DNA of 5,276 nucleotides from a bacterium. Lineage in GTDB: Bacteria; Bacteroidota; Ignavibacteria; Kapaibacteriales; Kapaibacteriaceae. Position 1 is the stretch's first letter; each line of letters opens with the position of its first letter. The translations under genes were made by a program, and so were the position numbers. The stretch is from NCBI GenBank assembly GCA_020050895.1, contig JAGVJW010000151.1:1-5276 (forward strand). Reading direction: 5' to 3'. This document shows, one piece after another, positions 1-5,276 of this stretch. The notes under the pieces are model-generated. The model saw only the letters and a program-made list of their open reading frames with translations. It searched no databases and was not told where the DNA came from.

Positions 1-1833
1 CCTAATCAGCAAACGTCCGATATCTATTTTCTTCAAGTCGTATTTAATGCCATTCTGACTAAGAACATCGGCGATTAATTCTGCAGCACATCTTCTATTC
101 TCGGAAAACTCTATTCTCGCTTGTATCTCTTTATCAAATCCCATAGATGTGGAGAGTATTCTTACGAAGTTAATTATCGACTCATCTGTTTCGCATTCCG
201 ATATATTCACTTCCATTGGTTCGCGGGACAAACTTGTTGTCTGCTTCAACTCACACGAATTGTGAATCATCTCATTATCGGCTAGACCGATTTGGTCTGC
301 ACAATCAGCATAAAACGCCCTGTCAATCGACACCTTTCTTTTGGAGTATAATGCCATATTCTCAGTCGCCTCGGGAAATACCTCATACACAATGTGAACC
401 GTCTCAGTCCTATCATTTTCCCGCTTGAAGTATGCTTTGTAATCGCCCAAATCGCCGCACATTTGTTTTACGTGAGATCGTACATAACGTTCTGCTGTAA
501 TGGCATCGTATATATCAAAGGTGCCATTCTTATTGCTAGAGTATACAAATCGGCCATTATCGTATTGACGGAACCAAAGTTCATCACGATTTGAATTTAC
601 CAATGGACCCATGTTGCGAGGCATTGTCCAATATTTGAAAGAACTATCACGCACCTGAACACAATAATAGATGTCAAAACCGCCGTAGCCCGGTAGCCCA
701 TTAGAAGCAAAGAAAAGCGTGTCTTCACCGAAAGACAGGCTTGGAGTTCGTTCGGAAAGCAAGGTATTTATTGGATAGTCGAACGTGTATTGGCTGTCGG
801 TTCCAATCCATGCACTGTCAATCAAATACAAATCCGTGTTCCCAGCCATGAGATATGAATTGGTCTTTCTTGCAGATAGCTTGTTTCCGATAACACAGTC
901 GTTGCTGGTTCGATCAGAAGAAATAAAGGCAAATTTTCTGCTTTTGCTAATGAAGAAGTCTGAATCCCAATATGAAGTATTGATGGGACTTACTAGTTGC
1001 CTTAGATACCTATAGTTATTATTATCGTCACGCCAGAAAACGAATACACCAGCCCGAGTATCTGGTGATCCACTGTATTTCAATTTCAATTCAACCGATC
1101 TGCTCTCCTGTTCATTCAGCAATATGGATACGGGGTAATACAGCAACCATAAGTCGGCCGAAGGAAAATCAGAAAGTGGATCATATACGTAAACATAATT
1201 TGAATACCTGGGAAATCCATTCGGATGATTCATAATCATAGTTGGAACTGTCTTCGCAGATCGGAGTGTAACGAAGTATCGATTTCTGCTGTCATATTGT
1301 CCATATACATACATTGTATCTCCGTCCAAAAACAACAGTGAGTTCTCATGAGCATCGTTTATTGGCCTTGGGAGCCGCGCTACTGAGTTTGATCCAGAGT
1401 CATTATTCCAAATAAATACATCCTCACTACCCAATAGAGTATATGGTCCTGAACGAGTGAAATAGAATCTCTCTGTTCCGTCCAAGACGGGATTGATTTC
1501 GTCAGAATTGTCGGTATTTACTTGAGGTATTGGCTTTCCTCTTACTAGAGAAGTATCTGTTTTCAATAAAAGATCCGTACTTGTAATAAACTCCTTTTCC
1601 TCTGGCGTCAGATTCAAATAATGGGAGAATGTCTCACTGTAGTGTCCAAGATCTCCACTCTGAAAGAATAATGACAACGAATCTCGAAGGACAGCCAGGA
1701 AAATTCGCTTTTCACAATCTGGATTATCCAACTTCGTGGAGGTGCAGCTACCAATCGACAGACAAACAAGGATTGCCACAATCAATGGCCTAACTGTGCC
1801 AGAAATGGTCGTGGGAAAATAGACATTATCCAT
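1..1833 (-). CDS. PD40 beta-propeller lipoprotein, possibly OmpA-like at its C-terminus (partial, runs off left edge)
   Basis: The frame is open for 611 codons from the ATG at 1833 to the window edge, so the C-terminus is missing. Residues 15-30 form a signal peptide ending in the lipobox I-G-S-C, making Cys30 the likely lipidated residue; Thr at +2 gives no inner-membrane retention signal by the E. coli rule. PD40-type units are visible at about 111-142 (NPVLDG...FYFTRSG...EDVFIW), 288-339 (FISSDR...DLYLID), 362-390 (PSLSFGEDTLFFASNG, then GYGGFDIYY) and 415-443 (DELWF...FVYSSNKNGTFDIYD). This pattern matches the large FCB envelope proteins that join a PD40 propeller to an OmpA domain. Residues 541-611 vaguely resemble a shrunken OmpA domain. 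An in-frame ATG at 1896 has a better ribosome site (AAGGTG, 8 bases away) but would put 37 residues before the hydrophobic core, so 1833 is preferred. It is unusually cysteine-rich. The likely role is structural, at the periplasmic face of the outer membrane; no enzyme motif is seen. Confidence 0.82.
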   Translation of the reverse strand, partial: MDNVYFPTTISGTVRPLIVAILVCLSIGSCTSTKLDNPDCEKRIFLAVLRDSLSLFFQSGDLGHYSETFSHYLNLTPEEKEFITSTDLLLKTDTSLVRGKPIPQVNTDNSDEINPVLDGTERFYFTRSGPYTLLGSEDVFIWNNDSGSNSVARLPRPINDAHENSLLFLDGDTMYVYGQYDSRNRYFVTLRSAKTVPTMIMNHPNGFPRYSNYVYVYDPLSDFPSADLWLLYYPVSILLNEQESRSVELKLKYSGSPDTRAGVFVFWRDDNNNYRYLRQLVSPINTSYWDSDFFISKSRKFAFISSDRTSNDCVIGNKLSARKTNSYLMAGNTDLYLIDSAWIGTDSQYTFDYPINTLLSERTPSLSFGEDTLFFASNGLPGYGGFDIYYCVQVRDSSFKYWTMPRNMGPLVNSNRDELWFRQYDNGRFVYSSNKNGTFDIYDAITAERYVRSHVKQMCGDLGDYKAYFKRENDRTETVHIVYEVFPEATENMALYSKRKVSIDRAFYADCADQIGLADNEMIHNSCELKQTTSLSREPMEVNISECETDESIINFVRILSTSMGFDKEIQARIEFSENRRCAAELIADVLSQNGIKYDLKKIDIGRLLIR

Positions 1834-2296
1834 TATCGATAATTTACCACATCGACACCGGTATCTGCCAATATATTTATGGACTCCATCGTTCATGGAA
1901 TTCACACCTTATGCGATCATATCCGTCCCACAAATACATCTGTTATTCAATGAAATGATGAAAAAGATTAGCATAAAACATTCGAGTGTATGCCGGAGAC
2001 CAGGCATAACACAAAATTCAGTGCGGTTCAGGCATAGACATGGAGCAAACACTATAGGCGACGGATAATGTTTACAGAGTTAAATCGGCAAGGCACTGAA
2101 AGATTATCACGCCAGAAGTAATTCGTGGAATGGATAGGTCGTAACAATGTTCTGACATCAGAATCGCGAAATGATGATCAAACGGAGTGGTGTGAAAAAC
2201 TCAGACCAATTTAAATTCAGGTCAAAGACTCAACAACTGAACTTTCAGGTAAAGTTTGCTTACCGACGCAGCCGTCTCCTTGATCGTTGAATTAGT
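1834..2296. other. Gap of 463 bases without a supported gene
   Basis: No frame on either strand encodes anything recognisable; the longest open stretches are about 30-42 codons. Read on the minus strand it follows the CHAD fragment and precedes the lipoprotein gene. The length is about what the missing second half of a CHAD domain would need, so it may be decayed coding sequence, although no convincing second half can be read in any frame. It contains an imperfect ATGCC/GGCAT hairpin at 1990-2007 and an AT-rich 6-bp hairpin at 2240-2256 (AACTTT, loop CAGGT, AAAGTT). The lipoprotein promoter should lie in its left part. The best FCB-like -7 candidate is TGTATTTG on the minus strand at 1931-1938, without a well-spaced -33 element. 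No tRNA or other structured RNA was recognised. Confidence 0.6.
1990..2007. repeat. Imperfect hairpin resembling the 5098/5153 palindromes
   Basis: ATGCCGG at 1990-1996, loop AGA, then CC, a bulged A and GGCAT to 2007. The 7-bp stem with one bulge shares ATGCCGG with the two perfect palindromes near the right end. It lies between genes, as they do. It is much shorter, lacks the GTATC/GATAC inner arm, and no U-run follows on the minus strand. It may be a decayed relative or a coincidence. Confidence 0.25.
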
Positions 2297-2578
2297 TCAT
2301 GAAATGAGTGCACACAACGAATCGAATTCCGTGTATCGAGTGTGCATCTTAAGAAGACGCAGCATGATTTCAGGTTCACGAACTGCACCGCATGCAGTAT
2401 AGATTTCCTGCAGTGGTTTAACAGAAAGATCTGAGTGAATCACCCAACTCATGGTACGCAGCTTCTTTGCTGTTACGCGAAGCCGGTGTACAGTGGGGGA
2501 GTCAACCTTGGAATGCAGTGATATAACGGCTGACAACAGTGCGTTCCACCGAAGGTGAACGAATTTGTCAAAAATCAT
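2297..2578 (-). CDS. Truncated CHAD-domain protein, probably frameshifted (pseudogene candidate)
   Basis: The 93 residues look like the N-terminal part of a CHAD domain, a helical domain rich in conserved His, Arg and Lys that binds polyphosphate. Visible hallmarks are VHRLRVTAKKLR at 30-41 (His31, Arg34, Lys38, Lys39, Arg41) and GAVREPEIMLRLL at 64-76, the place where the family usually has an R-D/E pair. Full CHAD domains run to about 200 residues or more, so more than half is missing. Dropping one base near 2305 reads on as FHELIQRSRRRLRR to a stop at 2260-2262, a basic helix typical of CHAD, which suggests a one-base frameshift (or assembly error) near the end. The ATG lies 3 bases after the OmpA stop (TAA TGA ATG) with no ribosome site of its own, so translation would be coupled. 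CHAD membership is fairly sure; whether the short product is functional is doubtful. Confidence 0.68.
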   Translation of the reverse strand: MIFDKFVHLRWNALLSAVISLHSKVDSPTVHRLRVTAKKLRTMSWVIHSDLSVKPLQEIYTACGAVREPEIMLRLLKMHTRYTEFDSLCALIS

Positions 2579-2581
2579 TCA

Positions 2582-4033
2582 TTATGGAAGAACATGCATT
2601 TCTACACGACGATTCATTGAATGTGCTTCTTCCGTTTCACCTTCCATGAGTGGCTTTGTTTCGCCAAAGCCAACTGATTCGACCCGTTTAGATTCGACCC
2701 CTCCATTGATGATGTAAGCCTTAACAGCTTCAGCTCTCTTTTTCGACAAGTTCATATTGTAGTCGCTGCCGCCTTGATCGTCGGTATGGCCCTCGAATCT
2801 CATTCTGATCTTGCCATCATCCTTCATCAGCTCAATCACACGTTCCAGGTCGGGATACGATTCTGGCTTCAATTCCGATTTGTCGTAATCAAAAAATACA
2901 AGTAGCCTGCCAGATCCTCCGGTAAGGGGCGATAGATAGATGTCCTTAGTAATGGTGCGTCCTTTGGCGCTCGGTGGAACATCATAACGTTCGCTATGGA
3001 ACAAGTATCCCGGACGCCGTGCAGTAATTGAATACTGGTGTCCAGAAGTGAGAGTAACGTAATACTGACCGGTTTCATCGTCACTTCTGAGGTTGGCAAC
3101 AGATTTACCAGTAGTAAGGTCGGTAACCGTAATATCGGCTCCGAGGGGTTTCTTGGTAATTGCGTCCCTAACCGTTCCATCGACAAGAGTGACTTCATCG
3201 CTTGGGAATGGATTGGGTACTACAAGGTAGTTGTCGTAGTCGCCGTTTGCCGATGCCCGAGTAAAATATGCCTGGTTCGAATTGGCAATAGATGTATAAA
3301 AAAGTTCATCGGCAGTAGTGTTAATTGGCGATCCAACATTCTTAACATCAGTTATATTCATCCCATTGATTTTACCGATATATATATCCTGTCCACCCAT
3401 GCCCCCTACCTTATTACTTGCAAATGAAAGAGTTCGTCCGTCTGGGGCAATAATGGGCGACATTTCATCCGATGAGGAATTGATTGCATCTAGGGGTCTT
3501 GCTGCCGACCATTGTTTACCCATCCACGTGGTAACGTAGATATCCGTTCCGCCCTTACCAGGGCGGTCGCTGACAAAATAGAGCGTTCGTCCGTCTGATG
3601 TAATAGACGGCTGGGATTCGTAGTTGGCTGTATTAACGGAACCGCCAAGATTGGTAACATTCGTCCACCGACCATTTTCGCGGTGTGCCATGTAAAGATC
3701 AGTTCTACCCTGACCGGACACTTCGTGACCGTATGCAGCAAAAATCATGGTCTGTCCGTCGGGAGTAAGTGTTGCCGTACCAACCTGTGTCCCATCATTA
3801 ACGGAACCGGACAACTCATCCATATCCGTCCAGCCAGATGATGTGCGATCCACTGCATACAAGCGTTGTTCGCCGGACTGTGCCGACGTAATAATCAGTG
3901 TACGTCCGTGGGCTGTAGGTGAAGGAGCAAAGTCATCTGAGGTCGTATTGCCGTCGAGAGGTGAAATCTGCAACGTCTGTGCGGAAGCAACTACACCGAT
4001 AATAACAAAGGTTATGATAACAACGAGTCTCAT
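2582..4033 (-). CDS. OmpA-family protein with PD40 propeller and CarboxypepD_reg-like domain (PorE-like, no TPR)
   Basis: A 483-residue secreted envelope protein. Residues 1-18 are a Sec signal peptide with probable cleavage after A-S-A, before Gln19; there is no lipobox. Residues about 27-272 hold five PD40-type blades, clearest at PSITSDGRTLYFVSD with GGTDIY (142-166) and SPIIAPDGRTLSFASN with GGQDIY (192-218). Residues 281-352 look like a CarboxypepD_reg-like beta-sandwich (DGTVRDAITKKPLGADITV...). Residues 375-483 are an OmpA C-terminal domain with FDYDKSELK, EGHTDDQG (Asp418) and NLSKKRAEAV (Arg433); the Asp/Arg pair is the one that holds diaminopimelate of peptidoglycan in this family. 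The protein contains no cysteine. The start has a strong AGGAG 8 bases upstream. The order propeller, sandwich, OmpA is that of PorE of the type IX secretion system, but the TPR part is absent, so that function is not assigned. It probably anchors its barrel neighbour to the cell wall. Confidence 0.9.
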   Translation of the reverse strand: MRLVVIITFVIIGVVASAQTLQISPLDGNTTSDDFAPSPTAHGRTLIITSAQSGEQRLYAVDRTSSGWTDMDELSGSVNDGTQVGTATLTPDGQTMIFAAYGHEVSGQGRTDLYMAHRENGRWTNVTNLGGSVNTANYESQPSITSDGRTLYFVSDRPGKGGTDIYVTTWMGKQWSAARPLDAINSSSDEMSPIIAPDGRTLSFASNKVGGMGGQDIYIGKINGMNITDVKNVGSPINTTADELFYTSIANSNQAYFTRASANGDYDNYLVVPNPFPSDEVTLVDGTVRDAITKKPLGADITVTDLTTGKSVANLRSDDETGQYYVTLTSGHQYSITARRPGYLFHSERYDVPPSAKGRTITKDIYLSPLTGGSGRLLVFFDYDKSELKPESYPDLERVIELMKDDGKIRMRFEGHTDDQGGSDYNMNLSKKRAEAVKAYIINGGVESKRVESVGFGETKPLMEGETEEAHSMNRRVEMHVLP

Positions 4034-4041
4034 TGATAGTG

Positions 4042-4047
4042 CTCCTA
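4042..4047 (-). promoter_or_regulatory. Ribosome binding site of the OmpA gene, overlapping the barrel stop codon
   Basis: TAGGAG on the minus strand lies 8 bases before the OmpA-gene ATG at 4033. Its first three bases are the TAG stop of the barrel gene, so ribosomes finishing the barrel arrive on the next gene's binding site. This supports one transcript and coupled translation. Confidence 0.75.
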
Positions 4048-4992
4048 CAGAGTAAATCCAAGTTGAAGAATTAATGCGAGTGAGTTGAGCGAAGCTTTAT
4101 CGTACTGAATCGATGCAGTGCCTTGAGTATAAGGCTGTGATAAATCTGTTGCTGTAAATCCTGAATTCAATTCTGTAATCATATACTGATAACGAAGATT
4201 TGGTGCGAGGTAAATCTTTTTAGTAAGGTCGAATCGGTATCCCGCTCCCAGTTCAATTCCAATGCGGGATTTCGAATAAACTGAGGTTGTATAGGCAGAG
4301 GATGGAATCGATGGAAGGAGATTCTGAGCCACATTCGTTTCACGTTCAATTTGTGTGTATTGGCCAGGATTCCTCTCATAATCAATGGCGATAATTGTTC
4401 CTGGAGGACCAATCCATGTAAGCCGATCCGTTCTTGTTACATCACCAAGCAGAAACGTGGCGTACGGACCAACCGTTACAAAGAATTTATCGACAACATT
4501 TATTCTAGCCAGGATTGCCGCGGCAATTGTATTCATCGTTAATGCATACCGGGCTTCCGTCTCCATTGGAACAACGGCAAAGCCACTAGTGCCCGATCCA
4601 TTAGCATCTTGTGTGACACCCGAATCTGCATCGACGAAACCCCTCTGTGTGTTCGTCGCATACTTCTGATCGAATGCCAATCGACCCTGTATACCAACGA
4701 CGTCGGAAATGGCAATGTCTGCAAACACGCCGAATTCTGGTGATATTCCAGATCCGCTCTTCAGCGCCTCTTCGGGTGAATTCTGGATTTGAGGTGTGCT
4801 GGTATACGGCTGAGACATAAAGTTGAAATTCACCCCGGCTTCAATTCCAAGTATAAAAGGGCGCCTGTTCGATGCAGACGTGGAAGCATCTTCACCTCCG
4901 GGACGTCCTTTCGGACGCAAGACATCTTCTTGTGATATCAGTGATCCCACAGCAAGTAGAAGCATTGCTGTCCACAGAAAAACCATTCGCAT
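4045..4992 (-). CDS. Outer-membrane beta-barrel protein
   Basis: About 315 residues from the preferred ATG. The first 20 residues (MRMVFLWTAMLLL...) are a Sec signal peptide, probably cleaved before Q-E-D. After a short polar linker the chain alternates hydrophobic and polar residues in strand-like blocks: FILGIEAGVNFNF, GVFADIAISDVVGIQGRLAF, AAAILARINVV, FFVTVGPYATFLLG, IGIELGAGYRFDL and IYLAPNLRYQYMI. It ends with LALILQLGFTL, a final strand of the kind recognised by the BAM machinery. This fits the broad porin/PorT-like FCB barrel class; no subfamily is claimed and it does not look like PorP/SprF. A longer reading from GTG at 5004 is possible, but GGAG at 4998-5001 sits 5 bases before the ATG at 4992 and would fall inside the longer frame, so 4992 is chosen. 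No cysteine. The next gene starts 11 bases later, so the two probably form an operon. Confidence 0.8.
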   Translation of the reverse strand: MRMVFLWTAMLLLAVGSLISQEDVLRPKGRPGGEDASTSASNRRPFILGIEAGVNFNFMSQPYTSTPQIQNSPEEALKSGSGISPEFGVFADIAISDVVGIQGRLAFDQKYATNTQRGFVDADSGVTQDANGSGTSGFAVVPMETEARYALTMNTIAAAILARINVVDKFFVTVGPYATFLLGDVTRTDRLTWIGPPGTIIAIDYERNPGQYTQIERETNVAQNLLPSIPSSAYTTSVYSKSRIGIELGAGYRFDLTKKIYLAPNLRYQYMITELNSGFTATDLSQPYTQGTASIQYDKASLNSLALILQLGFTL

Positions 4993-4997
4993 GTTCT

Positions 4998-5001
4998 CTC
5001 C
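4998..5001 (-). promoter_or_regulatory. Ribosome binding site that sets the barrel start at 4992
   Basis: GGAG (within GGGAGAG) lies 5 bases before ATG 4992 on the minus strand and 11 bases before an alternative in-frame ATG at 4986. No such site precedes the GTG at 5004. The site therefore favours 4992. Confidence 0.6.
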
Positions 5002-5020
5002 CACGTAGATATTATGGCGA

Positions 5021-5050
5021 CGAAACTAACAGTTATACAATAATGGTCAA
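5021..5050 (-). promoter_or_regulatory. Possible Bacteroidetes-type promoter for the barrel-OmpA operon
   Basis: On the minus strand TTG (5050-5048) is followed after 19 bases by TAGTTTCG (5028-5021), one mismatch from the -7 consensus TAnnTTTG. The spacing fits the -33/-7 arrangement known from Bacteroidetes and would give a leader of roughly 20 bases before ATG 4992. Both elements are short and could occur by chance; no good sigma-70 pair was seen as an alternative. Confidence 0.3.
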
Positions 5051-5097
5051 CATTAACGATTCTTTCAGCCATTTGGCCCAAACGACCATGAACAACC

Positions 5098-5124
5098 ATG
5101 CCGGGTATCACGGATACCCGGCAT
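5098..5124. repeat. Perfect hairpin, copy 1 of a tandem palindrome pair
   Basis: ATGCCGGGTATC, loop ACG, GATACCCGGCAT: a 12-bp perfect stem with a 3-base loop. The stem is identical to copy 2 at 5153; only the loop and the outer flanks differ. It lies between the right-edge gene fragment and the barrel promoter region. It could stop or stabilise transcripts, but no U-run directly follows it on either strand; the T7 run at 5140-5146 starts 15 bases beyond it on the plus strand. Confidence 0.85.
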
Positions 5125-5152
5125 CAAGGTGTAAAGTGATTTTTTTAACTCC

Positions 5153-5180
5153 ATGCCGGGTATCAAGAGATACCCGGCAT
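5153..5180. repeat. Perfect hairpin, copy 2 of a tandem palindrome pair
   Basis: ATGCCGGGTATC, loop AAGA, GATACCCGGCAT: the same 12-bp stem as copy 1 with a 4-base loop, starting 55 bases after it. Shared sequence beyond the stem is only CC before and CA after. On the minus strand it lies 13 bases past the stop of the right-edge reading frame, where a terminator would be expected, but the bases after it there are A-rich, not U-rich. On the plus strand the following CATCTATTTTCTG is only moderately T-rich. Confidence 0.85.
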
Positions 5181-5193
5181 CATCTATTTTCTG

Positions 5194-5264
5194 TTATTCC
5201 GAGGTGTTGTCGATCTGGGCGCGCTGCAGATGTCCACTGTAATCAACATAAACCGTTTTCCACT
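5194..5264 (-). CDS. Possible C-terminal end of a gene entering from the right edge
   Basis: On the minus strand one frame is open from the edge of the genomic sequence to a TAA at 5194-5196 and would encode 22 final residues beginning WKTVYVDYSGH and ending in NTSE. The composition looks protein-like and the stop is followed by the hairpin pair, as expected at a gene end. A 22-codon open stretch is common by chance, no family can be recognised, and the upstream part is lost to the contig end. Tentative. Confidence 0.33.
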
Positions 5265-5276
5265 AGATCGGAAGAG
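5265..5276. other. Illumina adapter remnant at the contig end
   Basis: The last 12 bases, AGATCGGAAGAG, are identical to the start of the common Illumina TruSeq adapter. A 12-base exact match placed precisely at the terminus is best explained by untrimmed read-through, so these bases are probably not genomic. Confidence 0.88.

Noticed and set aside
216..1015. Plus-strand ORFs of 66-76 codons at 216, 394 and 785
   Set aside because: They lie antisense to the open lipoprotein frame, have no recognisable domains and overlap its PD40-coding parts.
2070..2120. Short plus-strand ORF (MFTELNRQGTERLSRQK)
   Set aside because: Only 17 codons, no good ribosome site and no similarity that can be recognised.
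2142..2207. Pieces reading FRDSDVRTLL and TPLRLIIISRF on the minus strand, reminiscent of the second half of CHAD
   Set aside because: They occupy overlapping bases in different frames and are not in the order or spacing of a CHAD domain, so at most one could be real.
2240..2256. AACTTT/AAAGTT hairpin as a terminator of the operon
   Set aside because: The 6-bp stem is AT-rich and no U-run follows it; too weak to call.
2582..4992. Assignment of the barrel-OmpA pair as type IX secretion components
   Set aside because: The domain order resembles PorE, but TPRs are missing, the barrel is not recognisably PorP/SprF, and no other secretion gene is present in the window.
2869..5008. Other ORFs of 61-129 codons on both strands inside the OmpA and barrel genes
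   Set aside because: They are other-frame shadows of two well supported genes and show no protein-family features.
5098..5180. Palindrome pair as a CRISPR array or intrinsic terminator
   Set aside because: Two copies with one 28-base interval, and no cas gene visible, do not make an array; the U-run needed for an intrinsic terminator is not next to either stem on the coding strand.

Overview
The window is most likely a whole short contig from a bacterium of the FCB (Bacteroidetes/Chlorobi/Ignavibacteria/Kapabacteria) group, probably metagenomic. The evidence is indirect: two envelope proteins built from WD40-like PD40 beta-propeller repeats of the 'GG.DIY' type, one with a CarboxypepD_reg-like domain plus a C-terminal OmpA domain, an outer-membrane barrel partner, and a possible Bacteroidetes-style promoter. 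Clear Shine-Dalgarno sites (GGAG, AGGAG) are present, which favours a lineage that still uses them over classical Bacteroidetes. No marker gene fixes the taxon. The last 12 bases match the start of the Illumina adapter, so genomic sequence probably ends near 5264.

Every supported gene is on the minus strand, so transcription runs from right to left. (1) 5194-5264: possible last 22 codons of a gene entering from the right edge. (2) 5098-5180: two perfect 12-bp hairpins with identical stems. (3) 5021-5050: weak promoter candidate. (4) 4045-4992: secreted outer-membrane beta-barrel protein. (5) 2582-4033: PD40 / CarboxypepD_reg-like / OmpA protein, starting 11 bases after the barrel stop, with its ribosome binding site built on that stop codon. 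(6) 2297-2578: first part of a CHAD-domain protein starting 3 bases after the OmpA stop; it is truncated and probably frameshifted. (7) 1834-2296: a non-coding or decayed stretch holding a weaker hairpin related to the pair. (8) 1-1833: a continuously open frame of 611 codons running off the left edge, encoding a lipoprotein with PD40-type repeats and possibly a degenerate OmpA-like tail.

The barrel and the OmpA protein look like one operon for an outer-membrane module: the barrel sits in the membrane, and the partner places a periplasmic propeller there while gripping peptidoglycan. The architecture resembles PorE of the type IX secretion system without its TPR part, but nothing here proves a secretion system. 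The CHAD fragment is an odd passenger, since CHAD domains are linked to polyphosphate. The left lipoprotein is a separate, cysteine-rich relative of the OmpA protein. Nothing in the window is clearly a new system; the points most worth following are the lipoprotein, the hairpin pair and the CHAD remnant.
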